This document shows positions 12,701 through 22,200 of a stretch of 64,000 nucleotides of DNA, piece after piece (positions within the stretch are counted from its first letter, which is position 1; each line of letters opens with the position of its first letter). The translations under genes were made by a program, and so were the position numbers. The stretch covers positions 62,001-126,000 of the forward strand of contig JARBJD010000184.1 of the NCBI GenBank assembly GCA_033064195.1, given 5' to 3'. Origin of the DNA: Blattamonas nauphoetae (taxonomy: Eukaryota > Preaxostyla > Oxymonadida). The notes under the pieces were generated by a model. That model had not been told where the DNA came from. It searched no databases and saw only the letters and a list, made by a program, of their open reading frames with translations.

Positions 12701-14572
12701 TGTGTTCAGATCGCATGCGAGAAGCTGATCCCTGGGACGCCAGATTTCTATCGATTGCCTTTCTGTCCAGATAAAACTGAAAGAGAGGGGGAACCGTCAG
12801 CGCTAAATCAATATCAGTACGAAAACGCACAGCACCAACCAAATCAAGCCGCTGCTCATCATTCCTCAACGCAGGAGTTGTCAGAATCTCTGGATGATCA
12901 ATCGACGATCATCGAAGCACACCGCCAGTGGGTTGCGGGGTTCAAATTGGACTACGAGAATGACAACTGGCAATACCAACCAGTCAAGCTTGCAGATCAG
13001 CCATACCAATCGCTGGAGTTCGATGTGCCAAGTGTGGATATCACCGACCACACGCTCGAGAGACAGTTCATGCTTCCTGCTGTTCAAGACGACAGTTTGG
13101 GCCGTATCAATGTTGACATGGAGAACGAGACAGATTACCTCCAAAACAAACGCATCCAGTACGAGGCATTTTGGCAATCGCTGAATCGCAAGAATCCTCC
13201 TGCTGGTTTGGACGGTACACTCCAGAAAGATGAAACCGAACTGACAGAAAGGATCCAACGCTGTGGAGACGAAACTCAGAGATCAGAACCGACAGTAGGG
13301 ATCCAAAACGGTGGAGACGAAACTCAGAGATCAGAACCGACAGTAGGGATCCAAAACGGTGGAGACGAAACTCAGAGATCAGAACTGACTTGTATTTTGG
13401 CAAAAGGACTCCTTATAAGATCTCGACTCTCTCTCCAATCTGGAAATCTCAAAACCGCCACGTTGCTTTTGGAAAGATCAAAGCAACACATGGTGCTGAA
13501 TGACACGGCTGGGGTGGAGTATGAATTGATGCTCGCCAGCGATAGTGTTCCAGAGACTATCTCTCACACATCTGACGATCTGGAGAGAGTTGCAGCGAAT
13601 GCGAAAAACTGCTTCGACAGCTGTTGGGCACAATGGATTCATGAAGCACATGGCCTTCCGATCCTTTTGAGCCCGTCTTTTCACATTCTCCAAAGACATC
13701 TCAAAGAGATTCAAAATCAAGTGACGACATTGGGATCATATCTGGAAATGTTTGAAGTGGTGCTTCCCATTACAGGTGACTCACGAAGTGGAATTGCGAA
13801 GAACATAATTCTTCAGACGCTGATGAACGGCTTGAATTTGCAGATGCTCATCGCACACGGAACGGGCAGTTGGGATCAGGTTGACTATTTTCAGCGTGAA
13901 CTGATTTCGATCAATCGGTTCACAGGACTCATTCCTCACAAAACGATATCCACACCATTCAAATCTCAAGAGGAGCAAATTGAGGAACTACATATTGACT
14001 GTGTCATGGAAGCTATCGGGGTCATCATCAACACCACACGCAATCAGTGTGACGAATGGAACACTCTAATCCAACCACACCAAGCACTCGGTTCAGGGAA
14101 TGTTCAAAAAAATGAAGGTAAAAACCGAAAGAAGAAGACGGTGCTTGAAGACAATACAACAGTTTCTCAATCTCCTCAAATACTCAGGGATGTCAGCAAC
14201 GACATTATCAAGAATTCCCCACTCTTTGTTTCTCGGATTAATGTGATCATTGCTACGTGTCATAAGAAACTGCGGGATGCAAACAAAACGGAAATGATCA
14301 GAGATTTATATCAGATGATTGCACAACTGAGCCATTTCATAACAATTGCCAATGAAATAGATAGGACTCTCTTCGGAAAGCGGAAAAGAGGAGACGACAT
14401 TGATTCGAGGCCGTTCAACCCCCCTTCCGCAGTCGAAAAGAGAGCACTCACCATCACAACATCATCTCCGAATCCCGATTCAGACATCCTCCTTCAAAAC
14501 GGAGTGGATTTATCGACTACTGTCATGGTGTTACGAAATCAAAAGGAGGTTCATACTTTCCCAAAACAATGA
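9761..14572 (+). CDS. Crinkler/RHS-type P-loop NTPase with a long unknown C-terminal region
   Basis: Three exons: 9761-10492, 10527-10957 and 10999-14572 (about 1578 aa, TGA stop). Introns of 34 and 41 nt have GT..AG ends and keep frame. Exon 1 ends with a Walker A motif GTPGIGKS (about residues 221-228). A Walker B-like IVDD is formed across intron 2 and is followed by HVVLLTSPN and by MYNVPTLLFPEMIHMFN...TQGMILRQVF. This motif order is that of the NTPase of Crinkler and trypanosome RHS proteins. Residues about 840-860 hold a C-x2-C...H-x-C zinc-finger-like element (CSFC..HYC). The last 700 residues are helical, charged and unrecognised. A 48-bp in-frame tandem repeat lies at 13251-13390. 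The frame stays open upstream of 9761 without another ATG, so the true start is uncertain. Crinkler-type proteins usually carry a C-terminal nuclease or kinase; I cannot identify one, so the activity is unknown. Confidence 0.7.
10493..10526 (+). other. 34-nt intron 1 of the Crinkler/RHS-like gene
   Basis: It begins GTATGTTCC and ends CTTTTTTAG. It is phase 0 and lies between GAN and EVKTARKG. Reading through would hit a stop almost at once. Confidence 0.75.
10958..10998 (+). other. 41-nt intron 2 of the Crinkler/RHS-like gene
   Basis: It begins GTATATTCG and ends TTTCCTACAG. It splits an Asp codon (GA|C), giving IVDD-FILYSDHIP before VVLLTSPN. The same intron, diverged, is recognisable in the inverted copy at about 9568-9608, which supports that it is real. 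Confidence 0.75.
13251..13390 (+). repeat. 48-bp in-frame tandem repeat, about 3 copies
   Basis: GGATCCAA recurs at 13251, 13299 and 13347 with near-perfect 48-bp units. Each unit adds 16 residues (IQNGGDETQRSEPTVG). The inverted copy has only one matching unit, so the expansion happened after the duplication or was lost there. Confidence 0.85.
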
Positions 14573-15444
14573 GAAAGAACCGACCCAGAGAAGGAATCAA
14601 GACCATTTCAAATTCGATATTGCCTTAATTTTCTGCATCTTTATTAGGTCGTGACCAGTAACATGTTTTTCAGAAATGAATCGGCAAATGTCGATCAAGG
14701 AGGTCATAATGAAAGAGAAACTGAGAGAAAGCGTTTGAAAACTTGAGTGAATACCTGAGCTCTTCTCAAAAACCAGCGCTCCACTTCATTTGAGATAAGG
14801 ACGTGACCAGTGAAATGTTTTGATGAATGGGTAGGCCTGCAAATGACGTGAATTGAAGTGATTGAAGTGATTGCCTACATTTCCTACTCGTGACACGAAG
14901 GCACAACGAGTAGTTCTGGGTTAATCGACCCTGAAGGGAGCAAGGGAGGAAGAAACTCGTTTAGAGAAGAAACCCCCGGGACATGGGACTTGGCAACTAC
15001 TTGACAATTGGGACATGACAACTACTCGACGTGCGGGACATGGCAACTACTTGACAATTGGGACACGGCAACTCCTCGACATGATGGGCGACGGCGTGGC
15101 AGATGAAGTGATGAAGTGGAGCGCTGGTTTTTGAGAAGGGCTTCTAGTCCCTTCAGCCCATCACAAAACCAGGGCTCCACTTCATTTGAGATTTTAAAGG
15201 ACCTGAGGTATGCCGAAGGAGTAATACAGTCAAAACAAAGGCCGTGATCCAGCGTTTCGCTGCTGCCACAGGCGGAGGCCAGTCCAGAGCGGTTCGTCCA
15301 ATCTGAGTGGGCACTGAGTAGTGGAGTTGTATGGCATGTGAAGTGAGGTCCCAGCCTACAAACGTTCGAGTGGCTGATTTCTTGAATCTCCGCTGTGATA
15401 TGAGATGGTTTGCTTGAGGGGGCTTGATGGAGCAAGGGTTGAAG
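14573..15444. repeat. Gene-free stretch with short inverted and tandem repeats
   Basis: There is no gene. A 28-bp inverted repeat pair lies at 14763-14790 and 15111-15138, and a diverged direct copy (ACAAAACCAGGGCTCC) is at 15171-15202. A word beginning CGTGACCAGT occurs at about 14647 and 14801; the second copy, about 41 bp, recurs inverted at 29131-29171. From about 14980 to 15085 a CAACTACTTGACAATTGGG unit is repeated in tandem about twice with degenerate flanks. The minus strand of 15160-15440 is open and may be old coding DNA. Confidence 0.5.
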
Positions 15445-15525
15445 TGAGGAGGTAGGCATGGGCAGTGGTCGGTCTGAAAACATCGAGTCCAGTCCCTAAA
15501 AATAAAAGAGTCGGCGACTTTTTTG

Positions 15526-15603
15526 AAGTGCCCTTTAGTCGAGCGGTTGCACGACGGCTTTTTGCTCACCGGACCCAGGATCGAATCCCGCCCGAGTCAC
15601 TTT
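15526..15603 (+). tRNA. tRNA-like sequence, degenerate
   Basis: The A box TAGTCGAGCGG matches the Pol III consensus, and the B box GGATCGAATCC lies about 50 nt downstream with one mismatch. The ends AAGTGCC and GTCACTT can form 6 of 7 acceptor pairs. The anticodon arm does not fold well (a CTTTTTG loop at best), so this is probably a tRNA pseudogene or the head of a tRNA-derived SINE. It sits 73 bp inside the left end of the hAT-type element. Confidence 0.4.
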
Positions 15604-16279
15604 ATTGTTGACTTTTTCTCATTTTTGATTCACAGCATCACTATAATTTGTTCATCTCCTTTTTCACCAAATTACTGTGTGCGAGGTCGTGGATCAAGAG
15701 TCCCTGAGTCGGTCTGTCCTTCCCCAACATCGGACAAAAAGTCGGCCTGTTCGACCGACACCGACTCTTCAACTTTGTTCTGACTGCATTTCAATGGATT
15801 TAGATAATAGAACAATGGTATTCTTTTTCTTCTCCACACTTCTTTATCGCTTTCACTCAGGATCAATCACAAGAAACCAATTGTCCCACTGCCAGGTCAG
15901 ATCATGACATGATCCTCAACCATGTCAACGATAACTCATTTTTCTTCTACAGAGTATCTCTTTCTTGTCATTTTCGATGTTTGTTCTCTCATCAGGACAG
16001 TTGTTCTTCTGCACGTCAGTCCTGGATTCTTCCCTCCATCCAGAACGACAAAAAACAACGCAAATTGGAATAGGAAGGAAGAAGACGATGAAAAAGTGGT
16101 CGATGTTGATGATTTGAAGGTTCATAACGAAGACCAAGAACTGACAACAGAAGATCGTGTGAACGAGTCTGCCACGGAGTTAGAGAAGAATTGCGAAGAG
16201 AAAAGGAGAAGAAAATGAAAACAACGAAACATTGTCACGTTTCCTGTTCAATCCACATGTTCTACATTCCGCGCCAAAA

Positions 16280-18290
16280 CTTCCATCTCACACATTCATC
16301 TTCTGAATACTCTTGATGTGCTCACGTTTGCCCAACACATATCTCTCGGTCGATTAGCAGGGATCTTGGACGTCATTGGCACCGACGAAGACAAAGGAGA
16401 TGCGAACGAGAATAGCGGGAAGCTATCACTCTCATCAAAAACCTGATCAAGCTCATCGCGAAACAGTTCGCACAAAAACCTTCCCAAATGACCATATTCA
16501 AGAAAATATCGCACTTTCCAACTGAACAAATGCTGTTGGGACACAAACCTTCTTCCCCCATCGACATTCCACCACGAGCACGTCCTCGCCCTCCCAAAGC
16601 TATCACTCCAATCTCTCCTCATGCACGACAAACTTCTCCGCAATTACACCCACTTCCGCTCCGAATCCACCCACACCATCCGTGAGGACTTGGAAGGAAT
16701 AGTCTAGTTCACATCACAAGCTCCAACCGCCATTCCCATCGGCGGGTTCAACTTGACTGAAGTGGGCCGAGAGAAGGTGGACAAGAGCTGCCCATCTTTC
16801 ATCCTGATTGAGTTTGAAATTAACATTGGCTCGCTTAACGCTGCCACAAGAGCGCAGTGAGGTTCACTCAAATGACACGATGTTTTGTCTATGCAGACAG
16901 ATATCCAGCCACAAAAACAAACCAACACTGACAACCTCACCTTCCGTGAGCTGTGCGAAGTGCTGAGGGTATTGGAGTGGAGGACGAGGACGGGAACGTT
17001 CAGAACGACGACTTCTTGTTCGTTCCACGCGGCTGCCAAGTGTCGAAGCGACTGGAAGTGCAGAAACGCACAGAAAATCACTCTACATGCTCCTCGGCCA
17101 CAAACAATACGACCTGGACAAGCGAATGGTGAAGCCTGGTGACATCGCTGTGAATCAGACTTTCAACCTCGTTGTTCGACGCAACACGAAGGAGAACAAT
17201 GATTATCGACTGTCCTCGTCTCAATCAGAACGATGATTATGGACTGTATGTCTCTGCCTGCCTTGCTCGGAGATGTGCTCATCGGATTTGGCTTGCCCGA
17301 ACAGTGCATCCCCACCAATCAAAGACTACTGTCGAGTGGGGAAGAGTATACGATGCTGGCCGAGCGGGAGAGGATTGCGGATTGACGGAGTCCCAGAGAC
17401 AGTCAAGACGCGAGTGACCAGCCACGTCATCACGTCGCTCCTCAAACTCCACCCGAACGAGCGTGTGATTGTCCTCGCCCACCACAACGCCGCCCTCAAG
17501 GAGCTCTAAGAAACCACTCTCTCACTTCCAGACCAACCCGCAACTTCCTCCGAATTGGACGTAGCTCAGAACTATTCCAGCTGAAATTCCGCTTTTCGAA
17601 GGAAGGAGACGCATTCAATCTTCTACTTCGTTGTCAGCGCTGTCCAGAGCTGGTGAATACACAGACTGACACTCTTCCCAACTCACACCGAAGCTGGTGC
17701 CTCGTTTGCACATGCTCAGTTTCTGTTCGCTTGTGTTGAGTGTCTGTTCGACTCTGTGAGGGAAGGGCGGTAGTACGAGCGATTAACAACCACAACTGAC
17801 CGCACACATCACTTCGCCCACCGCCAAGCGAAGGTAATTGTATTGACCACAATGCACACCTCGTTCGTGTCTGTCGATAACGTTGTGCATCCCCCTCGTC
17901 ATGAAGAAGGAAGTCGACAGGCTCAAACAGATCGTGATCATTGGAGATTCGAGGAAGGAGAGACCGACCGTTTAGAATGCAACTTTTCACATCGGCACTG
18001 CATTCGGCCAGTCACTCTACAACAGTCATTTCCCTCTGTCTGTGTCCTTCCTCCCGCTCACCAGAATGTGTCTCAACATCACCAACTTAGTGCAGATGTC
18101 GCTTCCCCCTTTACTATCTCCAACGCTGGGCTTGGTCTGGACTGCCAGTTTGTTCACGTCGAGAACACCGATGATGCTCGCTTTGCTGTGTAGCTGTTCA
18201 AAAATCTGCGCCTGATCGACTACTCTCCGCACACCATCTCCATCCTCACGCCGTTCAACGGACAGCGCTTCGGGATTGTCTGAAACAATT
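16280..18290 (+). pseudogene. Decayed superfamily-1 (UPF1/Sen1/ZNFX1-like) helicase
   Basis: The pieces lie in order on the plus strand but in changing frames. NTLDVLTFAQHISLGRLAGI is near 16300. NLTEVGREKVDKSCPSF is near 16750. The Walker A region reads GVPETVKTRVTSHVITSLL near 17390, where family members have GxPGTGKT. RVIVLAHHNAALKEL is near 17460, EVDRLKQIVIIGDSR near 17920, QFVHVENTDDARFAV near 18150 and the late motif TISILTPFNGQ near 18240. This is the order of SF1 RNA/DNA helicases of the UPF1-like type. Frameshifts and stops occur throughout, and the Walker A glycines are lost. It lies wholly inside the hAT-type ends at 15453 and 18625. Confidence 0.65.
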
Positions 18291-18710
18291 AGCAGTGTTC
18301 TGATGGGAACACGATCATACAATCTCTTCACAGAAACAATCATCTTTTTTTCAGGAATATGTTCATTTCAAGATTAGGAGACAATGAAAATTGGTTGTCA
18401 ATGTGAATTAAAGAGCTTATGACTATTTCGAATGAACTGAACAATGAGATGAGACTCGGGATATATTTGTTTAAAGAATCATTGTATAGAGCGATACTGC
18501 GAAGTGAAAGCGTATATTGGCTGAAATTGGGGTGTAATTGCTGAAATCGATCAAAAGGGGCAGATCATCCAAAAAAAGCAGTCGGTCGGTCGACGAGCAG
18601 TCGGACCGACCGCTGCCCATCCCTATGAGGAGGGAGTGCAAGTTAGAGCAGAGCGCCAGAGAAGAGATTTGTGATGTGTGATGAGCGGGGACGCCTTGTC
18701 GTGAAATGAT

Positions 18711-18783
18711 CTTCAACACCAACCAAGGCCCACCAACAATTGAGACCAGTGAAGTGGGGAATAAGAATGGGTGGCTACGATCA
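18711..18783 (+). repeat. Inverted terminal repeat of the DIRS-like element (left)
   Basis: About 62 bp ending GGGTGGCTACGATCA match the right terminal repeat in inverted orientation. The outermost 10-12 bp (CTTCAACACC) are specific to this side. Confidence 0.8.
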
Positions 18784-19094
18784 GCCAAATAGGAGAGAAC
18801 AAACAAAGAGATAATCTCAATTTGTCTGTAAACTCAAAAATAATCGTAACAGAGGACTTGTTAGGTCACAGAGTTACTTCTACCCACGTGGGGGCGAGGT
18901 TGGTGAGCAAAAAGGATGGGTTGTACTCATGACTCCAGAAATCCCCAACGGGGAACAAAAACTGGAGGAAAGGAGAGGCCCAAAAGGGCATAGTGAAGTG
19001 GAACTGCATAAAGATGCATTGATAGAACCGCGTGTGCGGTCATGAAAAACTAAATCTTCCCAACTCGCTGCCCTGCTGTGTGGCAGGGAAAATG

Positions 19095-19170
19095 GTTGGT
19101 GGGCCTTGGTTGGTGTTGAAGGATGTCGTGCCTCCATCCAACAACCAACCAAGGCCACCAACAATTGAGA
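19095..19170. repeat. Internal complementary region of the DIRS-like element
   Basis: This segment joins the reverse complements of both outer ends: GGCCTTGGTTGGTGTTGAAG from the left end, directly followed by GATGTCGTGCCTCCATCC from the right end. In DIRS-1 such a region templates completion of the ends and circle formation. It also fixes the element borders at about 18711 and 23563. Confidence 0.8.
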
Positions 19171-19243
19171 GTTGAAAGGTACTAAATGTATAATTGAGAG
19201 AACAAAAGAGATGAATAAAATAAGAGAATTATGTCTTCTTGAT

Positions 19244-22200
19244 CTATCTTCTGTCTTCATCTTCTTTTGAATGAGCCGTGACCCGCAAGGGCTGCCACCA
19301 ACAGGTTGCAAGTTTGGGAGCCGATAACCCGATGAGCACAGGAGCAGAATAGTACTTGTCCGCTGTAGCAGAAGTGGGCGCCCAACCCACATGGCCGTTC
19401 AGACTCTCCAGAGGGATGCGGGCCACTCTCCTCATGTGGCTGATGGCCGCATGTTTGATAGTATACGGTCCAAATGCGTCGGGAATACCTAAATCGGCGA
19501 GAAGTGTCTCTAGTGTTGCTGCAATCCTGGTCATCTTCAATGGATCTCCCGTATTGAAGTCAATCCAGACTCTGGATTCTTGGAACAATGTTGGATTAGA
19601 GTTCCAGGACATCTTTGTTCTAATGTTGTTCATGTGTTCCCTCAGCGCCACGAATGCCGAGAAACTGGATTCACCCTCGTCCCTCACTATTCGGATTTGT
19701 TCCTCCCCTTGATTCTGCTTTGGAATGATTGTGAGGCATGCGTACGCTTCCAAATTGTGTTCAGTCTTCTCATGGAATTTCACTTTGTTCCATCTGAGAT
19801 TCACTATCTCCTCCCTTCGACAGCACGTTGAGGCAAGGACTAGTGCAAATGTGCGAAGTTGATGTAAGTGATGATCAGAACGAGCTTCCATGGATGTTGA
19901 ACGAGCCCAGTTCAACAGTAGATCGATGTTCCACATGATCTGATACTTTTTCTTTGATCTCCGTATGGGATGATATCTGTAGAGAAGAGTTCTGAACGAG
20001 GATAGGTGGGAGTGTTGGTTGTGTAGTTGTGGATGGACAAGTCCCAGAGATTGGACAACTTTCGTAATCGAAACATATGGTACCTGGCTTGGCGAGGGAA
20101 ACTTTTGTGACAGATCGGCAAGGAAGCCACAGAGTGTTTGTTCAATTTTGGTAGTTGAGACAATGAACCGTGAGGTGAATTTATTCACTGTGCAGAACTC
20201 GTGAAAGAGCATCCAGGCCCTCTTCCAAGGCCCTGGGTTCTTATAGCGGTGTTCTTCGAAAGTACCAACTGGCTGAGAAATCTTGGCTGTTCGACACAAC
20301 TCACGAAAGAAAATCAGTCCACTATCATTGTCACTCCCACGAGCGATGCGCGGATCATTCCTGGTGGAAGACTCACTTTCTCCTGATGACCCGTGTGTGT
20401 CGTCATCTCTGAGTATGGTCCGAGAACAAGTCCTTCCTGTTCCACTTCCTTCAGCATTGCTGACCAAGTCTGGTTCTCCCAATGCGGAGTGATCAGAACT
20501 CCCCTCTGAACTTGATCCCTCTTCAACTTCTTCAGCACCTGAGGAATCAGAAGAATCGGTGGATGAAGAAGTGGTGCTGTCATCCCGGACCATGTTTCGT
20601 CGAGGGCGTTGCACCCAGCTGCTTCTTCTTCCGCGAATAGCGAGTAGTATATTGCGCATTGTCTGTTGTGAAGTGATGCGAAGAGGTCCACAAGCGGAAC
20701 GAAGGACCATTTTTCTTTCAATAGTCGGAGGGCCGCTGCCGAGAGATGGTATTCTGCCTGGGGATGAAGGCGGGAGAGCGCATCCGCTGTTCCGTTCTCG
20801 CTTCCCGCGACATGTTGAATATCCGTGAGAGTTAGCTGTGAAGCTTGGATGGTCTGAAGTGTCTGGCGTGATATCACGGAGAGTGTCATCCCTGAATTCT
20901 GTCGTTTTATGTTTGAAACAGCCGTGGTGCTGTCGCTGCGGATTCTGATTGATGTGATGTGATTCTTCCTCAACAATGGCGTGGCTCTTATGACAGCAAA
21001 TCGAATTGCAGCAGTCTCCTTCCAATTGGACGACTGTTCCTGTTGAATCTGTGTCCATACTCCATGAATGAATACACTCTGTTCCTGGAAGTCGATCACT
21101 CCTCCCCAACCGGACGGACTGGCGTCCGTCGTAATCGTTGCGGCTGGGGTCTGAAGCTTGAAGGACAGTGGTTGATTTTGTTTGATTTTGTTTTGCCAGA
21201 ATGTCAACTCTCCAATGAAGAGAGGGGAAAGGATCATCTTCGCGTTCCATCCCATCAGTCTTGCCGCTTCGTCCTTGGCGTGATTGAGGCGTTTGAGGTA
21301 CAGAGCCCCCATTGGGATGGTGGTCCCCACAAAGTTCAGATGACCAATCAGCTGTGCCACTTGTCGAACAGGACATGGAGCACGATCGAGTGCCTTTGCT
21401 TTCGCAATCTTGATGAGGTGAAGAAGTTTTGATTGTCTCTGGTCGGTGATGGAGAGCGATTGTTCCACACTGTTTATCAACCAGCCCAAGAACTGGATCT
21501 TCTGCATCGGGATGGTCTGACACTTGTGGAGGGCTAGTTGGAATCCCAACCGTTGGAGTATCTTCATCGCCTCCTGAGTTTTTTGAAGAGCATCTTTCTT
21601 CGTCTCCGACAGGAGCAGGATATCGTCGAGATAAAAGAATATTGTAGTTTGGAGAGTCTGTCGAAGTGCACGGATCGCCACCTTGATGATTTTGGTGAAC
21701 GTTCGAGGAGCCGAGGACAGTCCAAAGGGCATCCCGACATAACGATAGAACTGCCCCTCGAACTGGAAGCAGAGGAACTGTCTGAGATGAACTGGTACTT
21801 GGACGTGTTGATATGCGTTGCGGATGTCTATCGAGGTCATCCACTCCCCGCCCTGAAGATGTGCCATAACCAGAGCAATGTTCTCCATTTTGAAATGTTC
21901 GGTAGAAACTTCCTCGTTGAGAGGAGCCGCATTTAAAACCTTGCGCCACTTCCCGCCTTGCTTGGGGACCAAAAATGTGTGGAGGGAGAGAGCAACTTGT
22001 GACACATCCACTGGTTCCACCACTCCTGTTTCGATTTCCTCTCTCAGAAGTTTCTTGTATGCCTCCCTCACCTCCCAACTCCCATGGAAAGGACGAGCCC
22101 AACTTGTTGTCAACAGTCTTTTGATTGATTCGTCTGACTTCCATTTCCACATTGCCCCGCTTGGAATCCTTTCCTCTCCTCCAATCATCTTCCACTCCGA

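Larger units (their letters stand above)
15453..18625. mobile_element. hAT-type element with 8-bp target duplication, carrying helicase remains
   Basis: The left end is TAGGCATGGGCAGTGGTC and the right end, read inwards on the other strand, is TAGGGATGGGCAGCGGTC (22 of the first 25 positions match). Both sides are flanked by the 8-bp duplication TGAGGAGG (15445-15452 and 18626-18633). Eight-bp duplications and short TAGGNATG-like ends point to the hAT superfamily. No hAT transposase is visible. The interior instead holds a decayed SF1 helicase gene and a tRNA-like sequence, so this is a non-autonomous element that seems to have captured host DNA. Confidence 0.75.

Noticed and set aside
16280-18290. 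Helicase as part of a Helitron
   Set aside because: The motifs are UPF1-like SF1 without a Rep nuclease, and the flanks are hAT-type ends with 8-bp duplications.
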